From Proteobacteria bacterium UBA2133 (GTDB taxonomy: Bacteria; Pseudomonadota; Gammaproteobacteria; Arenicellales; UBA868), in assembly GCA_002327725.1 (NCBI GenBank), contig DCXP01000085.1, forward strand, positions 1 to 64,000: a stretch of DNA of 64,000 nucleotides. The letters run 5' to 3'. Below, piece after piece: positions 1-8,773 of this stretch. The notes under the pieces are model-generated. The model was not told the DNA's origin. It worked only from the letters and a program-made list of their open reading frames with translations, and searched no databases. Numbering within the stretch: the first letter of the stretch is position 1; every line of letters begins with the position of its first letter. Made by a program: the position numbers and the translations under genes.

Positions 1-81
<81 letters not shown>

Positions 82-187
82 AATCAAAGAAATCGGAGCT
101 TTGTGGAGCCGGTTTTCTTCTGCATGCCATTTCTGTATCGTTTGAGCCGGGTTATTGACCACATCTGTTTGCACTGGGAGCACAGCA

Positions 188-829
188 ATGACTGAATCGA
201 TGCGGGTCGACATCTGGTATTCGCTGCAGAGCGACTACTGTTATTTTTTGATCGACCGCCTTCTAAAACTGGCGAAAGCCCAGGTAGACGTGGTCATTCG
301 GCCAGTACTGGGTCTTGTACTCAGGATGCCTGAGGCGACCGCCAATCGGAGTGAACTCGAGCAACGTTATTTTGTCACCGACACAAAGCGTACCGCCAGG
401 TTTTTGGGCTTGCCTTACACTTACCCTGATCCCTCCCCGATACAATTTGAACGCGGCTCTCTGTGGATTGCGAGCAAGGAGCAGCCGCACGTCGAACACC
501 TCTATCGGCTTTTTGTTGGCGCCAACAGGCAGGGGAAAGGTCTCGCATTCCTCGACAAGGTTGTCCGCCACTTCTGGGATGGGTCGCAGCCGGCATGGGA
601 CACGAGCGGGTTCTTGATCGGCGCCCTTGCTGAGATAGGCCTGTCCCACGATACATTGTTGGCAACTCATGATTGGTCAAACGTCGAGCCTGAACTATCG
701 GCGAACCATGACGCCATGCTTGAAGCAGGCCATTGGGGTGTGCCACTCATTGTCTACCAAGGTGAGCCATTCTATGGCCAGGACCGTTTCGATCAACTTC
801 TGTGGAGAATGGGGCTGAATCTAGACTAG
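188..829 (+). CDS. DsbA-family 2-hydroxychromene-2-carboxylate isomerase-like protein
   Basis: This is a thioredoxin-fold protein of about 213 residues, of the kappa-GST / 2-hydroxychromene-2-carboxylate (HCCA) isomerase group. These are soluble glutathione-dependent enzymes, best known from naphthalene breakdown. The N-terminal strand (VDIWYSLQSDYCYF) stands where the family binds glutathione, and the C-terminal WGVPLIVYQGEPFYGQDR block carries the cis-proline and the usual GQDR ending. I chose the ATG at 188 because GGGAG lies seven bases upstream; an ATG at 155 has no ribosome site. No aromatic-degradation genes are nearby, so the substrate is unknown. Family membership is secure, the exact reaction is not. 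Confidence 0.82.
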   Translation: MTESMRVDIWYSLQSDYCYFLIDRLLKLAKAQVDVVIRPVLGLVLRMPEATANRSELEQRYFVTDTKRTARFLGLPYTYPDPSPIQFERGSLWIASKEQPHVEHLYRLFVGANRQGKGLAFLDKVVRHFWDGSQPAWDTSGFLIGALAEIGLSHDTLLATHDWSNVEPELSANHDAMLEAGHWGVPLIVYQGEPFYGQDRFDQLLWRMGLNLD

Positions 830-1007
830 GCCGTTTCGGGCCAGGGGCTCAAGTTCAGGGTTCAGGATAGCCTGCGTGTCCGATACCGTGCTATGGAATG
901 TGGCCGGTCGGCAGAATCCACAGGACGAAAAGCAGTGATACCCGATCGGCCCGGGTTAAACTCCGCGGCCATTCTTGCAAGCCACGACCCGTCATTTGAG
1001 AAACGCT

Positions 1008-2096
1008 ATGCCACAGACAAGCCCCGAAACGACAGCCCGATATCGCATTCTGGTTCTGGGCGCTTCTTATGGTTCACTGTTGTCGACCAAGCTGATGCTC
1101 GCAGGGCATCACGCAACGCTCGTCTGTCGCGAGGCAACAGCCGCCATCTTCAATGCAGAAGGTTCGACCGTCAGGATGCCTGTCCGGGGGCAGGAGGGAC
1201 TGATCGAGGTCGATTCTGGCAGCCTGCCGGGTTTACTTCAGGCGGCTTCGCCTGAGAAAGTTGCCCCTGCGGAGTTCGATCTTGTGGTGCTGGCCATGCA
1301 GGAACCTCAGTACAGCGCACCAGGCGTGCGTGAGCTCATCGGCCGGGTGGCGGCCTCGGGCGTGCCGACAATGGCCATCACCAACATGCCCCTGCTGCCT
1401 TACCTCGCACGGATTCCAGGTCTTGAGACGGCAAGCCTTCGGCCCTGTTTCCTTGAGCCGGAACTCTGGGATGCCTTTGATCCTGACCTGATGACCCTGT
1501 GCAGCCCCGACCCGCAGGCGTTTCGCCCGCCGGAGGAAAAACCCAATGTGCTGCAGGTGCGCCTTCCCACCAACTTCAAGGCGGCAGCGTTTGCCAACGA
1601 AGCGCATACAGCTATCCTGCGTAAGCTCGACGCAGGGATCGAGGCCGCACGTTTTGAGAGTCCGGAGCATGGGGCTCTGGAGTTGCCGGTGAAACTCAGG
1701 GTCTACGATTCGGTTTTTGTACCGCTCGCAAAATGGGCGATGCTGATGGCGGGTAATTACCGTTGTGTTCGGTCCGAAGAGATGAGGCCGATCAAGGATG
1801 CTGTCCACGGCGATCTCGAGGCCAGTCAGGCGGTCTACGACTGGGTTGTCGGGGTCTGTATTGAGCTTGGGGGAGATAATTCGGATTTTGTGCCCTTTGG
1901 GAAATATGCCAAGGCAGCGAGTGCGCTTGCCAGCCCTTCATCCGCTGCCCGGGCACTCGCCGGAGGGGCGAAAAACATTGAGCGCGTGGACAAGTTGGTC
2001 GCGTTAGTCGCGGCGCAGCAGGGCAAGCAGTTGGATGTGGTCGACGAGACGGTGGCGCTGGTGGAAAAGTGGCTAAGCCACAACCGCGCGGCGTAA
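1008..2096 (+). CDS. ketopantoate reductase (ApbA/PanE)-like oxidoreductase
   Basis: A predicted soluble NAD(P)-dependent oxidoreductase of 362 residues. It opens with a Rossmann strand and a GASYGS loop, a variant of the usual GxGxxG, and its C-terminal half is helical. WAMLMAGNYRCV and NIERVDKL resemble the lysine- and asparagine-bearing helices of ketopantoate reductases. It is some 60 residues longer than PanE and there are no pantothenate genes nearby, so it is more likely a paralogue with another 2-keto substrate than true PanE. The ATG at 1008 starts the protein just ahead of the Rossmann fold; an upstream ATG at 975 would add an unsupported extension. Confidence 0.7.
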   Translation: MPQTSPETTARYRILVLGASYGSLLSTKLMLAGHHATLVCREATAAIFNAEGSTVRMPVRGQEGLIEVDSGSLPGLLQAASPEKVAPAEFDLVVLAMQEPQYSAPGVRELIGRVAASGVPTMAITNMPLLPYLARIPGLETASLRPCFLEPELWDAFDPDLMTLCSPDPQAFRPPEEKPNVLQVRLPTNFKAAAFANEAHTAILRKLDAGIEAARFESPEHGALELPVKLRVYDSVFVPLAKWAMLMAGNYRCVRSEEMRPIKDAVHGDLEASQAVYDWVVGVCIELGGDNSDFVPFGKYAKAASALASPSSAARALAGGAKNIERVDKLVALVAAQQGKQLDVVDETVALVEKWLSHNRAA

Positions 2097-2159
2097 GGGA
2101 GCTCGAATCGACAAACGATCGGGAAAAAGATCGGTCCAAGAACGTAGGCGCTAAATCGT

Positions 2160-2924
2160 CTAAAGCGTTGCACCATGCTCGGCAACACCGTACTGTGAAA
2201 GTTGCGCGGTGAGGTGTTCATAGGCCTCGTCGACGGAATCGGTTAGCAGAAAAAGATTGAGGTCATCTTCACTGATCGTACCGTGCTTGATCAGGGTCTC
2301 GAAGTTGATGGCCTCGCGCCAGAAAGGCTTGTCATAGAGCACAATCGGCAGGTGCTTTCGGATCTTGCCGGTCTGGAGAAGGGTCAGGATTTCAAAAAGC
2401 TCGTCCATGGTGCCAAAGCCGCCGGGAAAGAACACCACGGCTTTTGCCATGTAGGCAAACCAGAACTTGCGCATAAAGAAGTAGTGAAACTCGAGCGACA
2501 GTTCACGCGTGATGTAGCTGTTGTTGGCCTGCTCATGCGGTAGGGAAATTCCCAGGCCGATATTGATCCCGCCGGCTTCCGAGGCACCACGGTTGGCGGC
2601 CTCCATGATGCCGGGTCCGCCGCCTGAGCAGACCACAAACCGGCGGTGATCCTCGGGAAGGTTTTTAGACCAGACCGTGAGGCGTCGGGCGAGTTCCCGG
2701 CAGGCCTGGTAGGCGGCCCTCATGCGCGCCGATGAGGTGCGGGACGCTCGCTGTGGAACGTCATCTTCGTCTGGGGCCGGGGCCCGTGCAGATCCCATGA
2801 AGACGATGGTGTCTTCTATGTCGTTGCGCTCAAAGCGTGATTGCGGCTCGATGAACTCGGAAACAATGCGGAGCAGTCGCGCATCGGCGCTGTCGAGAAA
2901 ACGGGTGCTTTTGTAGGCCTTCAT
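2160..2924 (-). CDS. LOG family protein (TIGR00730-type Rossmann fold)
   Basis: A 254-residue member of the LOG ('lonely guy') family. Characterised members release ribose-5-phosphate from nucleoside 5'-monophosphates, or act as nucleotide 5'-monophosphate nucleosidases. The diagnostic PGGFGTMDELFE motif is present near residue 165, and an earlier GGGPGIMEAANRGA block gives the phosphate-binding loop. Many such genes were once misnamed lysine decarboxylase; nothing here supports that. The roughly 70-residue extension before the core is typical of larger bacterial members. It is convergent with the reductase upstream and divergent from the quinone oxidoreductase remnant. Confidence 0.88.
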   Translation of the reverse strand: MKAYKSTRFLDSADARLLRIVSEFIEPQSRFERNDIEDTIVFMGSARAPAPDEDDVPQRASRTSSARMRAAYQACRELARRLTVWSKNLPEDHRRFVVCSGGGPGIMEAANRGASEAGGINIGLGISLPHEQANNSYITRELSLEFHYFFMRKFWFAYMAKAVVFFPGGFGTMDELFEILTLLQTGKIRKHLPIVLYDKPFWREAINFETLIKHGTISEDDLNLFLLTDSVDEAYEHLTAQLSQYGVAEHGATL

Positions 2925-3004
2925 CAGGGGTACTCAGTAATTTGTGCTGATTGGGTGAATAGGGGACAAGGGTAGCGACCGGCTTAAGCAGCCGACAGGG
3001 GGGA

Positions 3005-3055
3005 TTGTGTACCAGGCGTATCACAAGAGAATGCTGTGTGGTATATTGTATACCA
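3005..3055. promoter_or_regulatory. two GntR-type operator-like sites
   Basis: A perfect inverted repeat with seven-base arms TGGTATA and TATACCA around TTG lies at 3039-3055. Its right half, TTGTATACCA (3046-3055), recurs with one change as TTGTGTACCA at 3005-3014. The centres are 41 bp apart, close to four helical turns. GntR-family regulators of the FadR/VanR type bind palindromes with a GTxTAC-like core, and a GntR gene starts 400 bp downstream, so autoregulation and control of gntR-frc is the natural inference. The sites lie between the divergent LOG gene and the quinone oxidoreductase remnant. Confidence 0.5.
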
Positions 3056-3184
3056 AATAGCGTGGATTACGGATTGGCGCGTGTATGCGGCCCAGCGACC
3101 GGGAACGGCTCCGGTGGTAGCGGAACCGTTGTAGGCGGGTCTTGCAAGCTCCATAGGCGCTAGGAAGATCAGAACGGCAAAGTT

Positions 3185-3463
3185 ATGAAAGCAGTGCTGC
3201 AGCAGGAGTTCGGTGCCGCCGATGTCCTACGCCTAGGAGAGGCAGAAGATCCTTCCCCGGGGCCGGGACAGGTGCTGGTGCAGGTGCAGGTCGTCAGCAC
3301 CAGTGTAAACCGGCCGGATATCGTCCAGCGGCAGGGGAATTATCCTCCGCCCAAGGGGGAGTCCGACATTCTCGGGCTGGAAGTCGCAGGGGTGGTGGCC
3401 GCAGTCGGTGAGGGCGTTATCCGGTGGCGCAAGGATGAGCGGCAGGTGCAGGGCGAGCCCTGA
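3185..3463 (+). pseudogene. N-terminal fragment of a PIG3-type NAD(P)H quinone oxidoreductase
   Basis: The first 80 or so residues match the start of PIG3-type zinc-independent quinone oxidoreductases, including NRPDIVQRQGNYPPP and DILGLEVAGVV, up to the GEGVIRW strand. The reading frame then becomes unrelated (KDERQVQGEP) and stops after 92 residues, where the family normally has about 325. The whole NADPH-binding domain is missing and no remnant lies downstream. The stop codon overlaps the start of gntR. The simplest reading is a gene truncated by the join that brought in gntR-frc. A complete, different quinone oxidoreductase is at 51814. Confidence 0.8.
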
Positions 3464-4143
3464 TGTCCATCGCAGTCAAGCCGATCCGCTCGGTATCGAG
3501 CCTCAAAGACCAGGTCTATCACAGCCTGCGCGCTGCCGTCGCCGATATGGATATTTATTCCGGTGATGAACCTCCGCGCCTCGATGAGAGAAAACTGGCA
3601 GACAGCCTCGGGGTCAGTCGCACTCCAGTCCGGGAGGCGATCTCACGGTTGCAGCAGGCCGGTCTGGTCCGAAACATTCCCCGACGCGGCACCTTTGTGG
3701 TTCGAAAAACCAAAGAAGAAATTCTCGAGATCATCTATGCCTGGGCGTCTATCGAAAGCATGGCAGCGAGGCTGGCGACCCTGCGCGCAACAGACCGGGA
3801 GATTGCGGGTCTACGGGAGATTCTGGGACAGAGTGGAAACACTGCTGAGCCGGCCCCCATCGATGAGTATTCCAAGACCAACATCCGGTTTCATCAGGCG
3901 ATTGTGTCCCTCGCGCACAGCCCACTGCTGACTGATCTTGCGGACACCCTTTTTATCCACATGCGCGCCATTCGCTCACGCACGATTCAGGACGATGACC
4001 GCGCGCAGCGATCCATCATTGACCACGTCAGGATTATCGAGGCTCTTGAGCAGCGCAATACCGAAGTTGCGGAAACGCGGGTTCGAGAGCATGCCCTGCA
4101 TCTTGCTGATCACGTGGCAAAGAACGTCAGTTATCTGGCCTGA
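3463..4143 (+). CDS. GntR-family transcriptional regulator (FCD subfamily)
   Basis: A 226-residue repressor-type regulator. Residues 10-80 form the winged helix-turn-helix with the family signature LDERKLADSLGVSRTPVREA; residues 90-220 form an all-helical FCD ligand domain, with the FHQAI segment and later histidines (IIDH, REHALHLADH) that in this family hold a metal and an organic acid. Its start overlaps the preceding stop by one base (TGATG), so the two frames are translationally coupled. The next gene, frc, is 85 bp downstream on the same strand, so the likely effector is an acid or CoA-ester precursor linked to that enzyme. That assignment is inferred from position. Confidence 0.9.
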   Translation: MSIAVKPIRSVSSLKDQVYHSLRAAVADMDIYSGDEPPRLDERKLADSLGVSRTPVREAISRLQQAGLVRNIPRRGTFVVRKTKEEILEIIYAWASIESMAARLATLRATDREIAGLREILGQSGNTAEPAPIDEYSKTNIRFHQAIVSLAHSPLLTDLADTLFIHMRAIRSRTIQDDDRAQRSIIDHVRIIEALEQRNTEVAETRVREHALHLADHVAKNVSYLA

Positions 4144-4228
4144 CGGCAGATAGATTCAGTAGCGATCAACATTCGTTAATACAGATGACATCAAGTCCAT
4201 CATTTAAGAATAACCGGAGACCGTGTTT

Positions 4229-5497
4229 ATGAAAGCGCTTGAAGGTGTGCGGGTCCTTGACATGACCCACGTTCAGTCGGGCCCGACCTGTACCCAGTTG
4301 CTCGCCTGGTTCGGCGCAGATGTGATCAAGGTCGAACGGCCGGGAGTGGGCGATGCGACGCGCGGTCAGTTGCGCGACGTCGCCGATGCTGACAGCCTGT
4401 ATTTCACGATGCTGAATCACAACAAGCGCAGCATAACGCTCAACACCAAGGACGAGAAAGGCAAGCAGGTATTTACCCGGCTGATCGAGACCTGTGATGT
4501 GATGGTCGAGAATTTTGCGCCGGGCGCGCTCGACCGGATGGGTTTTTCCTGGGAGAGAATTCAAAAAATCAATCCGAGAATGATTTATGCCTCGGTCAAA
4601 GGTTTTGGGCCCGGGCCGTATTCGGACTGCAAGGTCTACGAGAACGTTGCGCAGTGTGCCGGCGGCGCGGCATCCACAACCGGATTTCTTGACGGCCCGC
4701 CCTTGGTCACCGGTGCCCAGATCGGGGATTCCGGTACTGGCCTGAATCTGGCGCTTGGTATTGTGACTGCCCTTTATCAACGGGAGCATTCCGGCCGTGG
4801 GCAGCGGGTGCTCACCTCCATGCAGGACGGGGTGTTGAATCTGTGCCGGGTCAAGCTGCGCGATCAGCAGCGCCTGGCGCATGGACCGTTGAAGGAATAT
4901 TCGCAATTCGGGGAAGGTATCCCGTTTGCGCAGGCGACACCGCGCGCCGGGAACGATTCCGGTGGCGGGCAGCCCGGCCGAATCCTGAAGTGCAAGGACT
5001 GGGAGCGCGATGCCAACGCATACACCTATTTCATCACCCAGGCCGCAGTCTGGGAGAAGATCTGCGATGTTATCGGGCGTCCCGAGTGGAAGGAAGACCC
5101 GGCCTTTGCAACGCCTCCGGCACGCCTTCCGCGTTTGAACGAAGTGTTTGAAGCCATCGAGCAGTGGACCATGACCAAGACAAAATTCGAGGTCATGGAG
5201 ATATGCAACCCGCTGGATATCCCGGTGGGCCCGATCCTGTCGATGCAGGAGTTGGGCGAAGAGCCTTCGTTGCGCGAGACCGGTACCATCGTAGAGGTGG
5301 ATCACCCCACACGCGGAAAGTATCTGACCGTGGGCAACCCGGTGAAGTTGTCCGATTCCCCCAGCGAGGTCAGCCGCTCCCCGCTGCTGGGCGAGCATAC
5401 CGGCGAGATTCTCAAGGAGGTCCTGGGGTATAGCGCCGAGGAAGTTTCAGAACTGCGCGAGGTGGGAGCCGTGGGGCGGGAGGACTGCGCCTCCTGA
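4229..5497 (+). CDS. frc: formyl-CoA:oxalate CoA-transferase (CaiB/BaiF, class III)
   Basis: A cytoplasmic class III CoA-transferase, predicted to move CoA from formyl-CoA to oxalate, or a closely related acid. Similarity to Frc runs end to end: [47 protein letters not shown] and the catalytic aspartate in GDSGTG (residue 167 from this start), then a glycine-rich [10 protein letters not shown] loop and the [12 protein letters not shown] ending. I chose the ATG at 4229, eight bases after CCGGAGA, over a GTG at 4223. It probably belongs to one unit with gntR. Oxalyl-CoA decarboxylase (oxc), the usual partner, is not in the window, so a related substrate cannot be excluded. Confidence 0.87.
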   Translation: MKALEGVRVLDMTHVQSGPTCTQLLAWFGADVIKVERPGVGDATRGQLRDVADADSLYFTMLNHNKRSITLNTKDEKGKQVFTRLIETCDVMVENFAPGALDRMGFSWERIQKINPRMIYASVKGFGPGPYSDCKVYENVAQCAGGAASTTGFLDGPPLVTGAQIGDSGTGLNLALGIVTALYQREHSGRGQRVLTSMQDGVLNLCRVKLRDQQRLAHGPLKEYSQFGEGIPFAQATPRAGNDSGGGQPGRILKCKDWERDANAYTYFITQAAVWEKICDVIGRPEWKEDPAFATPPARLPRLNEVFEAIEQWTMTKTKFEVMEICNPLDIPVGPILSMQELGEEPSLRETGTIVEVDHPTRGKYLTVGNPVKLSDSPSEVSRSPLLGEHTGEILKEVLGYSAEEVSELREVGAVGREDCAS

Positions 5498-5518
5498 GAC
5501 CGGGTTGCGCACGAGTGC

Positions 5519-6274
5519 TCAATACAGAAGCGTGCTCCTGGTCAGACTGACCGTGCCTTTGGTCTTCTGCCCATGCAACTGGCGTATCTGAAGGGGAAGA
5601 TAGTGTGAATCGTCGGCGAACCAGTAATACAGTTCGCGGGAACTGTTTCTGTCGATAAAGAAGCGGGTCGACGGGATCGCCTTCGAGGCGATATTGAGCG
5701 TCTCCTCTTCCTCTTCGATAAACTGATAGGTGCGGATACGGTGACCTTCGTGCACGTCTAAGGTGAAGTCCCGAATACCCTCGCTTAACAGCAGGCGGCC
5801 CATCAGCTCGAAGCTCAGTGGATCCTGCATACCGGGCTCGAGAGGAAAGCTCCGGGTCTCGCCTTTGGCATAACCCCGGCTCAACCCCGACTCCCAGTCG
5901 AACTCGATCCGGATGTCGCGCTTGAGGTTCTCCTCTTTTTCACCGATTGAATAGAGTGTGGGGCGAATCACGCCGTCGTGCAGCGTGAATCGGGAAATCT
6001 CGTAGACAGGGCCGTATCCGGAGAGTCGGGCGATCCCTTTGAGCCGGGTTGTTGAGCGCAGGATATACTCGTGTCCGATCCTTTCCAGCGAGACCGTACG
6101 GCGAGCACGAAACCCGGAATAGTCGACTGCGTAATCAGATTGGAATGGCTCCAGTACTGCGCCCGCGGCAGTCGCGGGACTTTGAAAAAAACCAAGCATC
6201 ACGAGCATCAGTCCTGCACCAAGCGCAGGGGGCGGAGTCGTCATGCGAACAAAACGCTGAGGGATGGATTGCAT
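5519..6274 (-). CDS. DUF3108 domain protein, exported
   Basis: About 251 residues from the ATG at 6274, which has AAAGG four bases upstream; longer starts lack one. The N-terminus has a basic stretch and a hydrophobic segment (LGAGLMLVMLGFF) ending near ATAAG, a plausible signal peptide. The rest is beta-rich and matches DUF3108, with YSGFRARRTV, FDWESG and the YYWFADDSHYLPLQIRQL ending. The function of this periplasmic family is not established; members resemble lipocalin-like or outer-membrane-associated beta proteins. It ends 22 bp from frc, convergently, and is divergent from the next gene. Confidence 0.8.
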   Translation of the reverse strand: MQSIPQRFVRMTTPPPALGAGLMLVMLGFFQSPATAAGAVLEPFQSDYAVDYSGFRARRTVSLERIGHEYILRSTTRLKGIARLSGYGPVYEISRFTLHDGVIRPTLYSIGEKEENLKRDIRIEFDWESGLSRGYAKGETRSFPLEPGMQDPLSFELMGRLLLSEGIRDFTLDVHEGHRIRTYQFIEEEEETLNIASKAIPSTRFFIDRNSSRELYYWFADDSHYLPLQIRQLHGQKTKGTVSLTRSTLLY

Positions 6275-6351
6275 TCGACCTTTCTCAACCGATCTACAAC
6301 GACATTTATGGGTTTTGTTGTGGCTGTCGTCGTTCACCCGTGGGTGATGTC

Positions 6352-7101
6352 ATGAACGTGCGTGTCGTTAGTTACAATATACACAAGTGTATCGGTGGGG
6401 TCGATCGGCGATATGACCCGTCCCGCATTGTCGACGTGATCGGGCATTATCAGCCGGATCTGGTATTACTCCAGGAAGTGGTCCGATATAGCCGGGAATC
6501 GCCAGGAATGCTGCAGGCTGATGTCCTCGGCGAAGCGCTGGAGTTCTCGCACCGGGTATGGATCCCCAACGTTCGTGTTCAACAGTCGCGTGGATACGGA
6601 AACGCGATCCTGAGTCGCTGGCCGATTATTGATTCGGACAACATCAACCTGACGATCGGCCCAAAAAAACGCCGCAGTGCCCTGTACGGCAAGGTGCGGG
6701 TTCCGTTGCCGAAAAACAGCAGCGCAAGGACCCACAGCAGAACCCTCCATCTTTTCAACCTGCATCTGGGTCTGTCAGGAATTGAGCGTCGACTACAGCT
6801 GAAAAAACTGCTGGTGCATGAACATCTCGATCGTGTTGCCCGGGCAACGCCGGTGGTGGTGGCAGGTGATTTAAATGATGTCTGGGGCACCCTTGGCCGC
6901 CAACTCATGCGGCCTGCGGGCTTCAGGGGAACCGGCCGCAACCCACGCACCTTTCCGGCATACGCACCGGTGCGGCCCCTGGACAGCCTGTATGTCCGCG
7001 GTGAAATCGAGATCGACAGTTTGATGTCCTCCCGGCTGGCGGCCGCCCGCCAGGCTTCAGATCACCTGCCGCTGGTCGCCGATCTGACCGTTTCTGAGTA
7101 A
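6352..7101 (+). CDS. endonuclease/exonuclease/phosphatase (EEP) superfamily protein
   Basis: A 249-residue protein of the metal-dependent EEP (DNase I-like) fold. The ordered catalytic motifs are present: SYNIHKCIGG at the start, LVLLQEV with the metal-binding glutamate, LHLFNLHLG with the active histidine, VVAGDLNDVW, and the C-terminal SDHLPLVADL with the base histidine. Members hydrolyse phosphodiesters in nucleic acids, phospholipids or inositol phosphates, and this sequence alone does not choose between them. No signal peptide is evident from the ATG at 6352. The longer upstream frame overlaps the divergent gene and is unlikely to be translated. Confidence 0.88.
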   Translation: MNVRVVSYNIHKCIGGVDRRYDPSRIVDVIGHYQPDLVLLQEVVRYSRESPGMLQADVLGEALEFSHRVWIPNVRVQQSRGYGNAILSRWPIIDSDNINLTIGPKKRRSALYGKVRVPLPKNSSARTHSRTLHLFNLHLGLSGIERRLQLKKLLVHEHLDRVARATPVVVAGDLNDVWGTLGRQLMRPAGFRGTGRNPRTFPAYAPVRPLDSLYVRGEIEIDSLMSSRLAAARQASDHLPLVADLTVSE

Positions 7102-7354
7102 GCCTGAATTGCATCCTTCACACCAAAACCCATGACGCCTGTTTCATGTATCCTCCGAGTGTGAGTTGCTGACCAATGAAGTAGATGCCCTGGCGCTTGT
7201 CAGAGAGTCAAACCGCATAAACCCGGGGTGATATATGCACACAAACCCGCTGAAATGTGCCTGACAAAAGATACCTCACAAATCTCTTAGAATTCGTGCA
7301 AGTGGTTGCAAATGGGCCTCGGTCCAACCTGAAGGGTTAAAGCGTCACCGGCTG

Positions 7355-7996
7355 ATGATTTCACTGATACACGAAGGCCAGTGGGTTCTTTTTGCGGTCA
7401 TCATGGCCGCGCTCGTCATTTCGTTATCGTTTCATGAGTTCGGTCACGCGTTTGCGGCCTTGCGCTTTGGGGATGACACGGCTCGACGGGCGGGGCGTCT
7501 TACGGTCAATCCAATGGCGCATATCGATCCGCTCGGCCTGCTGATGGTGGTATTCGTGGGGTTCGGGTACGCCAAACCGGTCCCGACCAATCCGCGACAG
7601 TTTACGTCGCGTTATGCCGAACTGCTGGTTGCGGCTGCGGGTCCGGCGATGAATCTCCTGCTGGCGATTATTAGTGTTAACGCCTACCTGCTGGCGCTCA
7701 AGTGGGGCTGGGTTTCGCCCGTGGACCTCGGACCATACTTGTTTTTTATCCTCCTCGCGAAGATCAACCTGCTGTTGATGATTTTCAACATGCTGCCGGT
7801 AGGGGCTCTCGACGGGCATTACATCCTGCCGTATTTTCTGCCCCGCAGGCTGTCCAAAGCGTACCGCGACTACAACGCCCGTTATGGCAATATTGCTCTG
7901 CTCGCGCTGGTCGTCCTGGCCATTATGGGGGTTCCGATCTTCTCGAAAATCATCGGGCTGAGCGCCGGCCTTTTGCACTGGATCGCTTTTGTCTAA
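7355..7996 (+). CDS. site-2 protease family M50 membrane metallopeptidase
   Basis: A 213-residue polytopic membrane protein. The zinc-binding HEFGHA (HExxH) motif lies in the first hydrophobic segment at about residue 27. NPMAHIDPLG and AAAGPAMNLLL follow, and the third metal ligand is the aspartate of LPVGALDGHYI. This is the minimal membrane core, with no PDZ or CBS domain, so it is not RseP. Substrates of this small class are generally unknown. The preceding 253 bp (7102-7354) holds no gene that I can see. Confidence 0.87.
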   Translation: MISLIHEGQWVLFAVIMAALVISLSFHEFGHAFAALRFGDDTARRAGRLTVNPMAHIDPLGLLMVVFVGFGYAKPVPTNPRQFTSRYAELLVAAAGPAMNLLLAIISVNAYLLALKWGWVSPVDLGPYLFFILLAKINLLLMIFNMLPVGALDGHYILPYFLPRRLSKAYRDYNARYGNIALLALVVLAIMGVPIFSKIIGLSAGLLHWIAFV

Positions 7997-8017
7997 CTTG
8001 CCACATATGGTTTAGTC

Positions 8018-8686
8018 ATGCACAAGTCAGAACATCGAGCAAAGAAAGCGGCGTCGCTCGAAGACGCGTCGTCTGCCGCGCTTCTGGAACGCGCTTACGG
8101 GCTGGACACTTCAGGCGAGGCGCGCGACCTTTATCGGGACTGGGCGAGCACCTATGACGCGCACCTCGAAAAAGGGCTCCGTTACCTGGCCCCTCAGCGG
8201 ATTGCCGAAATTCTGGCCGAAGTGCTCGAGGATCCGAGCGCGCTGATACTGGATATCGGCTGCGGTACCGGACTGGTTGCAGATTACCTTTCAGGTCATG
8301 GGTTCAATGCAATTGATGGACTCGATTTTTCGCCGGAGATGCTGGCGGTCGCTGCGGAGAAATCCCTCTACCGGACCCTGATCGAGGCGGACCTTGAGAA
8401 GCCGCTGGATATTGCGGATGAAAGTTACGATGCTGCAATCTGCTGCGGCACGTTCACCCATGGGCACGTCGGCCCGCAGGCCTTGGCAGAGATCTGCCGG
8501 GTACTCAGGCCCGGGACACCTTTCGCATGCACCATACACGCCCATCTGTGGGAGGAAGCGGGTTTTGCTGCCGAGATTGCGAGCCTTGAAGCGCGATGCA
8601 TCGCGGTGCTCGAGGAGGTCACCGATGAGCCCTATTTCGAAGGGGCGCCGGCTGATGCCAGATTCTGCATGCTGCGAAGACGCTGA
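8018..8686 (+). CDS. class I SAM-dependent methyltransferase
   Basis: A 222-residue cytoplasmic methyltransferase. The SAM-binding motif I is LILDIGCGTGLVADYL near residue 79. GLDFSPEMLAVA (motif II) and the YDAAICCGTFTHGHVGPQAL region (motif IV) follow at family spacing. The N-terminal 40 residues, with YRDWASTYDAHLEKGLRYLAP, resemble Williams-Beuren-type and ubiquinone/menaquinone-type small-molecule methyltransferases. The methyl acceptor is unknown. It starts 21 bp after the M50 peptidase gene and may share a transcript with it. Confidence 0.87.
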   Translation: MHKSEHRAKKAASLEDASSAALLERAYGLDTSGEARDLYRDWASTYDAHLEKGLRYLAPQRIAEILAEVLEDPSALILDIGCGTGLVADYLSGHGFNAIDGLDFSPEMLAVAAEKSLYRTLIEADLEKPLDIADESYDAAICCGTFTHGHVGPQALAEICRVLRPGTPFACTIHAHLWEEAGFAAEIASLEARCIAVLEEVTDEPYFEGAPADARFCMLRRR

Positions 8687-8704
8687 TTGATGTCTTCAGG
8701 ACTG

Positions 8705-8734
8705 CTGAGCGGGCAACAGGCCAGGTGCTACAAT
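8705..8734 (+). promoter_or_regulatory. candidate promoter for the SRP RNA
   Basis: A good -10 hexamer, TACAAT, lies at 8729-8734. The -35 region 18 bp upstream (CTGAGC, 8705-8710) is weak. Initiation near 8741 would give a precursor with a leader of some 30 bases before the mature RNA, like the short 5' leader of E. coli 4.5S RNA. Confidence 0.45.
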
Positions 8735-8773
8735 CCTTTGGTGCCGGAGACAGTGCCCGGCGCACACCAGTAT

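Noticed and set aside
2160..2924. Lysine decarboxylase annotation for the LOG-family gene
   Set aside because: The PGGxGTxxE motif belongs to nucleotide phosphoribohydrolases; there is no PLP-binding site.
4166..5398. 410-codon minus-strand frame opposite frc
   Set aside because: It mirrors a strongly conserved gene, has no recognisable domain and comes from the GC-rich codon pattern of the real strand.
3463..5497. gntR-frc as part of a recent mobile element
   Set aside because: Codon use looks host-like and there are no repeats, tRNA or recombinase genes at the borders; only the truncated neighbour hints at rearrangement.
7261..7293. Promoter with CTGACA and TAGAAT upstream of the M50 peptidase
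   Set aside because: The spacer would be 21 bp, too long for a standard sigma-70 promoter.
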